Origin: Streptomyces lydicus
Lineage (GTDB): Bacteria; Actinomycetota; Actinomycetes; Streptomycetales; Streptomycetaceae
Assembly: GCF_000717345.1 (NCBI RefSeq)
Contig: NZ_JNZA01000014.1
Coordinates: 62,001 to 126,000 of the forward strand
Length of the DNA: 64,000 nt
Direction of reading: 5' to 3'
Shown here: positions 17,675 through 26,295 of the stretch, piece after piece
Layout: the number at the start of each line of letters is the position of its first letter
How positions within the stretch are numbered: position 1 is the first letter of the stretch
The notes under the pieces: generated by a model
What the model saw: the letters and a program-made list of their open reading frames with translations, nothing else
Database searches by the model: none
What the model was told of the DNA's origin: nothing
Translations under genes and position numbers: made by a program

Positions 17675-20600
17675 ATGCTTCTCCTGCTGTCGACCTCCGA
17701 CACCGACCTGCTCAGCGCCCGCGCGGCCACGGGTCCCGTGCCGTACCGGCTCGCCAACCCCGCCCGCCTCGACGTGGCCGAGCTGCCCGCCCTGCTGGAA
17801 GGCACCGACCTCGTCGTGGTCCGCCTCCTCGGCGGCATCCGCGCCTGGCAGGAGGGGCTCGACGTCCTGCTCGCCGAGGACCAGCACCGCCCGGTCGTCG
17901 TGCTCACCGGTGAACAGGCCCCCGACGCCCAGCTCATGGAGCAGTCCACCGTGCCGGTCGGCATCGCGGCCGAGGCGCACGCCTATCTCGCGCACGGCGG
18001 CCCCGCCAACCTCGACCAGCTCGCCCGCTTCCTCTCCGACACCGTCCTGCTGACCGGCCACGGCTTCGAGCCGCCGGCCGCCGCCCCCACCTGGGGGCCC
18101 CTGGAGTGGGAGTCCCGCAACGCGACCGGCCCGGCCATCGCGGTGCTCTACTACCGCGCCCACCACATGAGCGGCAACACGGCCTTCGTACGGACCCTGT
18201 GCGAGCAGATCGAGGCCGCCGGCGGCCGGGCCCGCCCGCTGTTCGTCGCCTCGCTCCGCGCGCCCGAACCGGAGCTGCTCGACGCGCTGCGGACCGCGGA
18301 CGCGCTGGTCACCACCGTGCTCGCGGCGGGCGGCACCAAGCCCGCCGGGGCCTCGGCCGGCGGCGACGACGAGTCCTGGGACGCCGGCGCGCTGGCCGCG
18401 CTCGACGTGCCGATCCTCCAGGCGCTGTGCCTGACCGGGTCGCGCAGCGCCTGGGAGGAGAACGACGAGGGGCTGTCCCCGCTGGACGCGGCCAGCCAGA
18501 TCGCGGTCCCGGAGTTCGACGGGCGGCTGATCACCGTGCCGTTCTCCTTCAAGGAGGTCGACGAGGACGGTCTGCCGGTCTACGTCGCCGACCCCGAGCG
18601 GGCCGCCCGGGTCGCCGGCATCGCCGTGCGCCACGCCCGGCTGCGCCACATCCCGGCCGCGGACAAGCGCCTCGCGCTGGTGCTGTCCGCGTACCCGACC
18701 AAGCACTCCCGGATCGGCAACGCGGTCGGTCTGGACACCCCCGCGAGCGCGGTGGCACTGCTGCGCCGCCTGCGGGCCGAGGGCTACGACTTCGGTGACG
18801 AGAGCAACGAGCCGGTCCCGGGCCTGGAATCCGGCGACGGCGACGAGCTGATCTACGCCCTCATCGAGGCCGGCGGCCACGACCAGGAGTGGCTGACCGA
18901 GGAGCAGCTGGCCCGCAACCCGGTCCGCATCCCGGCCGCCGACTACAAGCGCTGGTACGCCACGCTCCCGCAGGAACTCCGCGACTCCGTCGAGCAGCAC
19001 TGGGGGCCGCCGCCCGGCGAGATGTTCGTCGACCGCAGCCGCAACCCCGACGGCGACATCGTGCTGGCCGCGCTGCGCCGCGGCAATCTGCTGATCCTCA
19101 TCCAGCCGCCGCGCGGCTTCGGTGAGAACCCCATCGCGATCTACCACGACCCCGATCTGCCGCCCTCGCACCACTACTTGGCGGCCTACCGCTGGATCGC
19201 GGCTTCCGCCGACGACGGCGGTTTCGGTGCGGACGCCATGGTCCACCTGGGCAAGCACGGCAACCTGGAGTGGCTCCCGGGCAAGAACGCCGGGCTGTCC
19301 GCCGCCTGCGGGCCGGACGCCGCCCTCGGCGACCTGCCCCTCGTCTACCCCTTCCTGGTCAACGACCCGGGCGAGGGCACCCAGGCCAAGCGCCGGGTGC
19401 ACGCCACCCTCGTCGACCACCTCGTCCCGCCGATGGCCCGCGCCGAGTCCTACGGCGACATCGCGCGCCTGGAGCAGCTGCTCGACGAGTACGCGGCGAT
19501 CTCCGCCATGGACCCGGCCAAGCTGCCGGCGATCCGCGCCCAGATCTGGACGCTGATCCAGGCCGCCAAGCTCGACCACGACCTGGGCATGGACGAGCGG
19601 CCCGACGACGACGGCTTCGACGACTTCCTGCTGCACGTCGACGGCTGGCTGTGCGAGGTCAAGGACGCCCAGATCCGCGACGGTCTGCACGTCCTCGGCG
19701 GCGCGCCGACCGGCGAGGCCCGGGTCAATCTCGTCCTCGCCATCCTCCGCGCCCGGCAGATCTGGGGCGGCACCTCGGCCCTGCCCGGGCTGCGCGAGGC
19801 GCTCGGCCTGGACGAGTCCGCGGCGACCCGTACGACCGCCGACGACGCCGAGGAGAAGGCCCGGGCCCTTGTCCAGGCGATGGAGGACGCCGGCTGGGAC
19901 CCGGCGGCGGTGGCCCGCGTCGCCGAGGGCCACCCGGCCGCGGTCGCCGACATCCTCGACTTCGCCGCCCGCGAGGTCGTCCCGCGGCTGGCCGCGACCA
20001 CCGACGAGATCGACCACGCCGTGCACGCGCTGAACGGCGGGTTCGTGCCGGCCGGCCCGTCCGGCTCCCCGCTCCGCGGCCTGGTCAACGTCCTCCCGAC
20101 GGGCCGCAACTTCTACTCCGTCGACCCCAAGGCCGTCCCCTCCCGTCTGGCCTGGGAGACCGGCCAGGCCCTGGCGGACTCGCTGCTGGAGCGCTACCGC
20201 ACCGACAACGGCGAGTGGCCGCAGTCGGTCGGCCTGTCCCTGTGGGGCACCAGCGCGATGCGCACCAGCGGCGACGACGTGGCCGAGGCGCTGGCCCTGC
20301 TGGGCGTCCGGCCCGTGTGGGACGACGCCTCCCGCCGCGTCACCGGCCTGGAGCCGATCGCCCCCGCCGAGCTGGGCCGCCCCCGCATCGACGTCACCCT
20401 GCGCATCTCCGGCTTCTTCCGGGACGCGTTCCCGCACGTCATCGGCCTGCTGGACGACGCCGTGCGGATGGCCGCCGCCCTGGACGAGCCCGCCGACGAG
20501 AACTACGTACGGGCCCACGCCCAGGCGGACCTGGCGGCACACGGCGACGAGCGCCGCGCCACCACCCGGATCTTCGGCTCCCGCCCCGGTACGTACGGCG

Positions 20601-21289
20601 CGGGCCTGCTCCAGCTGATCGACTCCCGCGACTGGCGCACCGACGCCGACCTCGCCGAGGTCTACACCGTCTGGGGCGGTTACGCCTACGGCCGCGGCCT
20701 GGAGGGCCGTCCGGCGCGCGCCGAGATGGAGACCGCCTACAAGCGGATCGCGGTCGCGGCCAAGAACACCGACACCCGCGAGCACGACATCGCGGACTCC
20801 GACGACTACTTCCAGTACCACGGCGGCATGGTCGCCACCGTCAAGGCGCTCAAGGGCAAGGCGCCCGCCGCCTACATCGGCGACTCCACCCGCCCCGAGA
20901 CGGTCCGTACCCGGACGCTGGTGGAGGAGACCTCCCGGGTCTTCCGGGCCCGGGTCGTCAACCCCCGCTGGATCGAGGCGATGCGCCGCCACGGCTACAA
21001 GGGTGCCTTCGAACTCGCCGCGACCGTGGACTACTTGTTCGGCTACGACGCCACCACGGGCGTGGTCGCCGACTGGATGTACGACAAGCTCGCCCAGACC
21101 TACGTCCTGGACCCGGAGAACCGTGCCTTCCTCCAGGAGGCCAACCCCTGGGCCCTGCACGGCATCGCCGAACGCCTCCTGGAGGCCGAGTCCCGCGGCA
21201 TGTGGGAGAAGCCGGACGCGGAGACGCTGGCCGCCCTGCGCGAGGCGTTCCTGGAGACCGAGGGGGAGCTGGAGGGCGAGGACGGCTGA
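17675..21289 (+). CDS. cobN: Cobaltochelatase, large subunit CobN
   Basis: 1204 residues, normal for CobN, the ATP-dependent chelatase subunit (with CobS/CobT or ChlI/ChlD-like partners, not in this window) that inserts cobalt into hydrogenobyrinate a,c-diamide. Family signatures include YYRAHHMSGNTAF, LSAYPTKHSRIGNAVGLDTP, HLGKHGNLEWLPGKNAGLS, GRNFYSVDPKAVPS and YQYHGG-like DDYFQYHGGMVATVKAL near the end. ATG at 17675 follows GAGGAAGGG; the open frame upstream is the riboswitch, not protein. Repressed by B12 through that leader. Confidence 0.96.
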   Translation: MLLLLSTSDTDLLSARAATGPVPYRLANPARLDVAELPALLEGTDLVVVRLLGGIRAWQEGLDVLLAEDQHRPVVVLTGEQAPDAQLMEQSTVPVGIAAEAHAYLAHGGPANLDQLARFLSDTVLLTGHGFEPPAAAPTWGPLEWESRNATGPAIAVLYYRAHHMSGNTAFVRTLCEQIEAAGGRARPLFVASLRAPEPELLDALRTADALVTTVLAAGGTKPAGASAGGDDESWDAGALAALDVPILQALCLTGSRSAWEENDEGLSPLDAASQIAVPEFDGRLITVPFSFKEVDEDGLPVYVADPERAARVAGIAVRHARLRHIPAADKRLALVLSAYPTKHSRIGNAVGLDTPASAVALLRRLRAEGYDFGDESNEPVPGLESGDGDELIYALIEAGGHDQEWLTEEQLARNPVRIPAADYKRWYATLPQELRDSVEQHWGPPPGEMFVDRSRNPDGDIVLAALRRGNLLILIQPPRGFGENPIAIYHDPDLPPSHHYLAAYRWIAASADDGGFGADAMVHLGKHGNLEWLPGKNAGLSAACGPDAALGDLPLVYPFLVNDPGEGTQAKRRVHATLVDHLVPPMARAESYGDIARLEQLLDEYAAISAMDPAKLPAIRAQIWTLIQAAKLDHDLGMDERPDDDGFDDFLLHVDGWLCEVKDAQIRDGLHVLGGAPTGEARVNLVLAILRARQIWGGTSALPGLREALGLDESAATRTTADDAEEKARALVQAMEDAGWDPAAVARVAEGHPAAVADILDFAAREVVPRLAATTDEIDHAVHALNGGFVPAGPSGSPLRGLVNVLPTGRNFYSVDPKAVPSRLAWETGQALADSLLERYRTDNGEWPQSVGLSLWGTSAMRTSGDDVAEALALLGVRPVWDDASRRVTGLEPIAPAELGRPRIDVTLRISGFFRDAFPHVIGLLDDAVRMAAALDEPADENYVRAHAQADLAAHGDERRATTRIFGSRPGTYGAGLLQLIDSRDWRTDADLAEVYTVWGGYAYGRGLEGRPARAEMETAYKRIAVAAKNTDTREHDIADSDDYFQYHGGMVATVKALKGKAPAAYIGDSTRPETVRTRTLVEETSRVFRARVVNPRWIEAMRRHGYKGAFELAATVDYLFGYDATTGVVADWMYDKLAQTYVLDPENRAFLQEANPWALHGIAERLLEAESRGMWEKPDAETLAALREAFLETEGELEGEDG

Positions 21290-21318
21290 CGGGCCGCACC
21301 GCCGCCGGGCGCGGGGCG

Positions 21319-22071
21319 TCAGGAGGCGGTGGTGCCGGCCGTGATGTCGCCGTTGTCGGTCGTCAGGTCCAGCCGCAGCGTGCCCGACGGGTCGTCGGGC
21401 ACGCTGATGTCCTTGTCGCCGCTGCTGGTCCGGGCGGAGACGCGGTAGCGGGCCTCGGGCACCCGTACCGTGACGGAGCCGTTGGAGGTCTTCGCCCGGA
21501 CGCTCTGCGGGGTGGCCGGGGTCAGGTCGATCTCCCCGTTGGTGGTCTCGGCGTCGATGTGCGACCCGGACAGGGCGCGGCCGGTGATCCGGCCGTTGGA
21601 GGTCCGTACGTCGACCGGGCCGGTCACCGCGTCCAGCTCGACGGCCCCCGAGCCGGTGCGCACGTCCACCGCCCCGACCCTGCTCAGGTCCAGCTCACCG
21701 TTCGAGGTCTGCCCGCTCACCGGGAGGCCCGCGGGCAGCGCGACGGTGTAGTCCACCGAGCAGCCGTCGCCGCAGCCGCCGAGCACCAGCACCCCGTCCT
21801 CGACGCGGTGGGTCGGCCGTGCCGGACGGTGGCCGTGGTAGGTGACCGAGCGGTGGACCCCTACCGTGCCGCTGCTCCGGCCGTCCGGTGCGGTGCCGCC
21901 GCGGAGCGTGACGTCGCCCGCGGCGCTGTCCACCCGCACCGCCGTGATCTTCTTCGGCACCACGGCGTCGTCCCGGAACGTCTTGCCCGGCAGCAGGCCG
22001 CAGGCGCCGATGCCCAGGGTCCCGGCGCAGACGAGCGTGGCGGCCCCGATGGTGCGGACGCGCAGGTGCAT
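21319..22071 (-). CDS. DUF4097-type beta-helix lipoprotein
   Basis: 250 residues. Signal peptide with lipobox (TLGIGAC, Cys about residue 24), then a repetitive beta-strand domain in which short units recur: TSNGELDLSRVG, TGSGAVELDAVTG, TSNGRITGRALSG, TTNGEIDLTPATP, TSNGSVTVRVPE, TSSGDKDISVPDD. This is the DUF4097 adhesin-like beta-solenoid pattern. Expected on the outer face of the membrane; function unknown. It converges on cobN with a 29-bp gap. Confidence 0.8.
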   Translation of the reverse strand: MHLRVRTIGAATLVCAGTLGIGACGLLPGKTFRDDAVVPKKITAVRVDSAAGDVTLRGGTAPDGRSSGTVGVHRSVTYHGHRPARPTHRVEDGVLVLGGCGDGCSVDYTVALPAGLPVSGQTSNGELDLSRVGAVDVRTGSGAVELDAVTGPVDVRTSNGRITGRALSGSHIDAETTNGEIDLTPATPQSVRAKTSNGSVTVRVPEARYRVSARTSSGDKDISVPDDPSGTLRLDLTTDNGDITAGTTAS

Positions 22072-22287
22072 GAAGTCCCCCGGTGGGCTCGGTGGTTGCT
22101 GAGGTGGCCGGTCATCCCCCGCCGCCGGCCGGATGCCTCACGCTAGGGCCGCGGCCGTGGCCCCTGCCATGGGGAAAACCCCACGGTCGCGGTGCGGTGA
22201 GCCCCAGGTGCGTGGCGCGGGCGGCGGTGCGACGATTTTCGTGGGGGCAGGTCCTGTGCTGCGCAGGGGACGTAGAGGAGGCTTCCG

Positions 22288-22557
22288 GTGACCACGAAGA
22301 CATGGAACGCCGAGATCACCATCACCGAGACCGACAGCGAGGTCAGAGCCGAGGCCAGGCTCCGAGGCAAGGAGGGCGGGCAGATGGTCGGCCAGGGGTC
22401 GGCCCGCTGCAACCCCGCCGATGAGAACGTCCCCGCCATCGGGGACGAGTTGGCCGTGGCCCGCGCGATGTCGGACCTCAGCCACCAGCTGCTCCAGCGG
22501 GCCGCGCACGACATCGAGGTGCACACGGCCCGGCCGGTGGAGCGACTCCAGGCATGA
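22288..22557 (+). CDS. DUF1876 domain protein
   Basis: 89 residues, the usual DUF1876 length: KTWNAEITITETDSEVRAEA, GQGSARCNPADENVPAIGDE, ELAVARAMSDLSHQLL. GTG at 22288 follows GGAGGCTTCC. DUF1876 proteins are small cytoplasmic proteins of unknown function in actinomycetes. Confidence 0.85.
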   Translation: MTTKTWNAEITITETDSEVRAEARLRGKEGGQMVGQGSARCNPADENVPAIGDELAVARAMSDLSHQLLQRAAHDIEVHTARPVERLQA

Positions 22558-22692
22558 GGGCCGCCGGGGCCGCACCCCGGCGAACGCGGCAGCGGTGCCG
22601 GGGCCCGTACGGCACGGTGTGCCACGCGGGCCGGGGCGCGAGCCGAGGTGTGCCGGTGGCCCCGTTCCGCGCCGCACCCCCGTGCTCCGGGC

Positions 22693-22712
22693 CTAGGGCG
22701 TGTCCGCCCTAG
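22693..22712. terminator. Hairpin at the convergent DUF1876 / LCP gene ends
   Basis: CTAGGGCG-TGTC-CGCCCTAG, 8-bp perfect arms with a 4-nt loop, overlapping the stop codon of the LCP gene (22709-22711); likely bidirectional terminator. Confidence 0.55.
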
Positions 22713-24193
22713 CCGGTCGATTCCGCGGAGAAGTCCGGCCCGATCGTCAGCGTCACCGCGCCCGGTGCCGCCGCGGCCGACTCCGTCGCCTTGATGCCGC
22801 GCAGGTGCCCGGCGAGCACCTCGCTCTGGGTCTTGAGCGCGGCGGGGTAGGTGACGGTGGTCTTGTCCGTCGCCGGGGCGTTCCCGGTGGCGATCACGGT
22901 GAAGCCCATCTTGCGCAGCTGCTCGGCCGCGGCGGCGGCCTGGCCCGGGGTCCCGGTGCCGTTGAGGACGCGTACCTGGACGGCGTGCGCAGTGATGGGA
23001 CTCTTGGCGGCCTCGGCGAACTTCTTCTTGCCGGCGGCGCCGATCTCGCGGTCGTGGGCCAGATCGCTGAACAGCTCGGTGGCCTGCGGGTATTGCCAGA
23101 CCACATTGGCCTTGTCGGTGGGGACGTCGGCCTGGCGGTAGTAGTTCGGGACGGTCAGGAAGGTCAGCCGGTCGGAGGGGATGTCCTTGACCGTCGACGC
23201 CAGGTCGTAGAGCTGCGTCAGTCCGGCCAGGTCGTTGTCGGTGGTGATCGACTTGGTCGCCGAGTCCAGGAAGTCGTAGAGCTCGCCGGGGCTGGTCAGC
23301 TTCTCCTGCGCCTTGGCGCCGAGCGCCTTCATGAACTCCTGCTGGCGGCCGATCCGGCCGAGGTCGGAGCCGTCACCGACGCTGTAGCGGGTACGGACGT
23401 AGCCCAGCGCCTTCTCGTCCTGGACGTTCTGGCACCCCGCCTCCATGTCGAGGTGGGCCTTCTTGTCGTGGATGGCGTGCTTGGGGCAGACCTCGATGCC
23501 GCCCAGCGCGTTGACCATGCCCTTGAAGCCCTGGAAGTCGACCGAGGTGAAGTGGTCGATGCGCAGCCCGGTGTTCTGCTCGACGGTCTTGATGGTGCAG
23601 GCCGCGGCCTTGCGGATGTCGCCTGAGTCGCCGCCGATCGAGAACGCCTCGTTGATCTTGAAGTGGTGCGGGGACGACTTCGAGCCGTTGCCCCGGCTGC
23701 AGGCGGGGATCTTCACCCAGGAGTCGCGCGGGAAGGACACCGCGGTGGCCCACTTATGGTTGGCCGCGATGTGCAGCACCATCAGGGTGTCCGACTGCAT
23801 GGTGGTCAGGCCCTTGCCGTACTTGGCGTTGGCCCCGGCACGGCTGTCGGACCCGACGACCAGGATGTTCTTGGACCCGGGGCTGAGGTTGACCGGCCGC
23901 TTGCCGTCGACACCGATGTCCACGCCGTGGATGTTGCCGTCCAGGTGCTGGTAGATCCAGGCCCCGACACCGGCCGTGGCGAGCAGCAGGACACCGAGCA
24001 CACCGCCGGTCCAGGCGACGATGCGACCGCGCCGGGTCACCCGCACACCACCGGATTTGCCCGCTCGGCGGGAGCCGCCGGCGCGGCGTGCGGAACCGCC
24101 GGACCTGCGACCAGAGGTGTCGCCGTCCGTACGGGACGTGTCGGGTGCGCCGCCCCGTCGGGCCGTCTGCTGGTGCGTCTGCCTGTCATGCAC
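22709..24193 (-). CDS. LytR-CpsA-Psr (LCP) family cell-wall polymer ligase
   Basis: 494 residues. A basic Ser/Gly/Arg-rich cytoplasmic tail (about 80 residues) precedes one membrane helix (IVAWTGGVLGVLLLATAGVG). Then comes the LCP domain with conserved acidic/arginine motifs (VVGSDSRAGANAKYG; SDTLMVLHIA; SFPRDSWVKIP; YVRTRYSVGDGSDLGRIGRQ) and a C-terminal LytR_C domain (VRVLNGTGTPGQAAAAAEQL). LCP enzymes attach teichoic-acid-type or other glycopolymers to peptidoglycan. GTG at 24193 is the likely start; AGAAGG lies about 15 nt upstream. Confidence 0.92.
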   Translation of the reverse strand: MHDRQTHQQTARRGGAPDTSRTDGDTSGRRSGGSARRAGGSRRAGKSGGVRVTRRGRIVAWTGGVLGVLLLATAGVGAWIYQHLDGNIHGVDIGVDGKRPVNLSPGSKNILVVGSDSRAGANAKYGKGLTTMQSDTLMVLHIAANHKWATAVSFPRDSWVKIPACSRGNGSKSSPHHFKINEAFSIGGDSGDIRKAAACTIKTVEQNTGLRIDHFTSVDFQGFKGMVNALGGIEVCPKHAIHDKKAHLDMEAGCQNVQDEKALGYVRTRYSVGDGSDLGRIGRQQEFMKALGAKAQEKLTSPGELYDFLDSATKSITTDNDLAGLTQLYDLASTVKDIPSDRLTFLTVPNYYRQADVPTDKANVVWQYPQATELFSDLAHDREIGAAGKKKFAEAAKSPITAHAVQVRVLNGTGTPGQAAAAAEQLRKMGFTVIATGNAPATDKTTVTYPAALKTQSEVLAGHLRGIKATESAAAAPGAVTLTIGPDFSAESTG

Positions 24194-24267
24194 GCCGATG
24201 GCCCTTCTGGTCCTTCTGTTCCCGTTGATGCGGGTGATGAGAGTGAGATGGTGCGGGGAAAGGGGCG

Positions 24268-24281
24268 GTTTCACGTGAAAC
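24268..24281. other. parS centromere-like site (ParB binding)
   Basis: Perfect 14-bp palindrome GTTTCACGTGAAAC, identical to the published Streptomyces parS consensus. It lies in the leader between the LCP gene start (24193) and the 82-aa gene, outside coding sequence. Confidence 0.85.
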
Positions 24282-24325
24282 GGCCCGCGAGGCCGACGGC
24301 AGCGGCGCCGGGCGGAGGTGACGGG

Positions 24326-24574
24326 TCAGATGCCGGTGCTGGGCAGGAGCCGGATGGACTCGGGGTCGTAGCAGTGCCAGCGCGGGCCGTCGCCGCCGGG
24401 CAGGGTACGCAGCCGGCACCACAACTCGCCCGCGTCGTCCGTCCACCAGGCGTTGATCCGGCCCAACCTCCACGTGCCGTCCGGGTATTGGACCTCCACG
24501 GGCTGATAGACCCATCGCACCTCCGCCTCTGGAGGCGGGCAGTCCCAGCTCAGGAGTCCGCACCTCGTCGCCAT
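24326..24574 (-). CDS. Small Trp-rich hypothetical protein behind a BlaI-type operator
   Basis: 82 residues, no signal peptide, many tryptophans (DCPPPEAEVRWVYQPVEVQY, RINAWWTDDAGELWCRL, PRWHCYDPESIRLLP); it resembles a small beta-barrel fold. ATG at 24572-24574 follows GGAGGGGGAG. A TCTACA-N4-TGTAGA inverted repeat lies 55 bp upstream, the same element as upstream of blaI, so its expression is probably under the BlaI-like repressor. No family recognised. Confidence 0.65.
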   Translation of the reverse strand: MATRCGLLSWDCPPPEAEVRWVYQPVEVQYPDGTWRLGRINAWWTDDAGELWCRLRTLPGGDGPRWHCYDPESIRLLPSTGI

Positions 24575-24628
24575 CTCCCCCTCCGGCCGCGCCCGTTGCG
24601 CATGTGTGCGCGCAACTGTACCGGGAAG

Positions 24629-24646
24629 TTCTACAAGGTTGTAGAA
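24629..24646. promoter_or_regulatory. BlaI/MecI-type operator (site 1)
   Basis: Perfect inverted repeat TTCTACAA-GG-TTGTAGAA, 18 bp. Its core TCTACA-N4-TGTAGA is shared exactly with the site at 26482-26497. It lies just upstream of the 82-aa gene on the minus strand and 188 bp beyond the end of the M56 gene. Confidence 0.75.
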
Positions 24647-24834
24647 GTCGCCGGTCATGCGCCCGCTCACCGCGTTCCGCGGGGCACGCCCCCGGGAGAG
24701 TCAGGGATCAGTGTGCACGTAGAGCGGACGTGGTGCCCCGAGAACGTCAAACCGGGCGCAGGGGGAGTCTCGGGAGCCACGGGAAATCAGGGAAAACCGG
24801 CGCAGCTCGGTGATCCGGGGCGAAACCCGGCGAA

Positions 24835-25800
24835 TCAGAGCGGGGTCGCCGCCTTGAGGACGAGGAACAGCGCCACCGCCGCGTTGAGGGCGGAGAGCGC
24901 GGAGGCGGCCGTACCCGCCGCGGCGACCAGGGCCGCCAGGCCCGCCGGGGTCAGCGCCGGCGGCCAGTGCCGGGCCGGCGGCACCGGACCGAGCAGTGCC
25001 GCCACCCGGCGCGGTACGGGCCCCGGTTCGGGCGCCGCGAAGTGCGCCAGTTCCGGGGCGGCCCCGGGCCGTGCGATCAGGGCCGCCCGGCCCACCGCGC
25101 GGGCGGTCAGCCGCCGGTCGCCGACCGTCCGCGCCGCCTCCTCGTCCGCCCAGCGCTCGGTGGCGAAGGCGACCGCGGAACGCAGCGGCAGCAGCAGCGG
25201 ATTGACGCAGCCGGCCAGGCGCACGGCGAGCAGATAGCGGTGGTGGCGGCAGCGCAGATGCGCGCGTTCGTGGGCGAGGAGGGCGCGCCGCTCGTCCTCG
25301 TCCAGGCTGTGCAGCATGCCGCGGGAGACCGCGATCCGGCCCGGGCGGGCGGGCCGGCCGGGGCGGGCGGGGGTCCCGGGCACGGCGTAGGCGTACGGCT
25401 CGTCGTCGGGGAGCACGGCCGGGTCGGCGCCGGCCGGCAGGACGTCCAGCGCGCGGTGGGCGCGGGCCCGGATGCGGCGGTGCCGGCGCAGCGTCGCGCC
25501 GCACGCCGTGAGCGCCGCGGCCAGCAGCGGGATCGCGGCGGCGCCGGCGATCTCGGCGTACGGCACCGCGGCCCGCACCTCCGGGTCCGACCAGCCGTCG
25601 GGCAGCGGATTGCCGGGCAGCTGCGCGGTGCCGACGACCATCAGCAGGCCCAGGCAGAGCGTGCTGCACAGGCCGAGGACGGCCGCGAGCAGGGTCAGCA
25701 GACGGGTGCTGACGCGCGGGTGGAGGTGCTGCTCCGCGAGCCGGGCGATCGGCAGTGCGGTGACCGGCAGGACGAGCGGCAGGAACACGAAGACGCCCAC
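24835..25800 (-). CDS. M56 (BlaR1/MecR1-like) membrane metallopeptidase without sensor domain
   Basis: 321 residues. Membrane helices at about 1-20, 35-55 and 85-105 are followed by a zinc-protease region with HERAH (HExxH, in LLAHERAHLRCRHHRYLL) and WADEEAAR providing the third ligand region. A final hydrophobic C terminus follows. Classic BlaR1 carries a C-terminal penicillin-binding sensor; none is present here. It follows blaI by 3 bp, so the pair forms an operon in which the protease probably inactivates the BlaI repressor. Confidence 0.85.
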   Translation of the reverse strand: MGVFVFLPLVLPVTALPIARLAEQHLHPRVSTRLLTLLAAVLGLCSTLCLGLLMVVGTAQLPGNPLPDGWSDPEVRAAVPYAEIAGAAAIPLLAAALTACGATLRRHRRIRARAHRALDVLPAGADPAVLPDDEPYAYAVPGTPARPGRPARPGRIAVSRGMLHSLDEDERRALLAHERAHLRCRHHRYLLAVRLAGCVNPLLLPLRSAVAFATERWADEEAARTVGDRRLTARAVGRAALIARPGAAPELAHFAAPEPGPVPRRVAALLGPVPPARHWPPALTPAGLAALVAAAGTAASALSALNAAVALFLVLKAATPL

Positions 25801-25803
25801 CGG

Positions 25804-26295
25804 TCAGCCTCCGGGTGTGTGGTCCGAGGGGTCGCGGTGGCCGGGGCCGTCCGGGGCCGCCGCGCCGGGGGCCGGCCCGTCGTCGGCGGCGCGGTCGAGG
25901 AGGGTGCGCAGCAGTTGCTCGTCGTGCGCCGAGAGCGCCGAGACGAAGCTGGCCAGCACGGCGTCCCGGTCCGGTTCGCCGTCCAGGACGCGGCGCATCC
26001 GCAGTGCGGCGAGCCCGGCCTCGTCGGCGGCCGGGGTCCACACGTAGGCGCGGCCGGACCGCTCGCGGGTGACGGCCTGCTTGGCGTGCAGCCGGGACAG
26101 GATCGTCATCACGGTCGTGTACGCGAGGTCGCCGCCGAGCCGTTGCTGCACCCAGGCGGCGGTGGCCGGGCCGGAGGAGTGGTGCAGCGCGGCCAGCACC
26201 TGGGCCTCCAGCTGCCCCTGCCCGCGTCGGCGGGCGCGCTCGCGGCCGGACCCGCCGAGGTCGCCCAGCGACTTCCCGAAGGGCGTGCCGCCCAT
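25804..26295 (-). CDS. BlaI/MecI/CopY-family repressor
   Basis: 163 residues. A winged helix-turn-helix (LEAQVLAALHHSSGPATAAW, LAYTTVMTILSRLHAKQAV, RERSGRAYVWTPAADEA) is followed by the dimerisation helices (DAVLASFVSALSAHDEQLL). An additional Pro/Gly-rich tail of about 25 residues is present. ATG at 26295 opens the blaI-M56 operon. The family binds TACA/TGTA inverted repeats; two such sites flank this operon. Confidence 0.92.
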   Translation of the reverse strand: MGGTPFGKSLGDLGGSGRERARRRGQGQLEAQVLAALHHSSGPATAAWVQQRLGGDLAYTTVMTILSRLHAKQAVTRERSGRAYVWTPAADEAGLAALRMRRVLDGEPDRDAVLASFVSALSAHDEQLLRTLLDRAADDGPAPGAAAPDGPGHRDPSDHTPGG

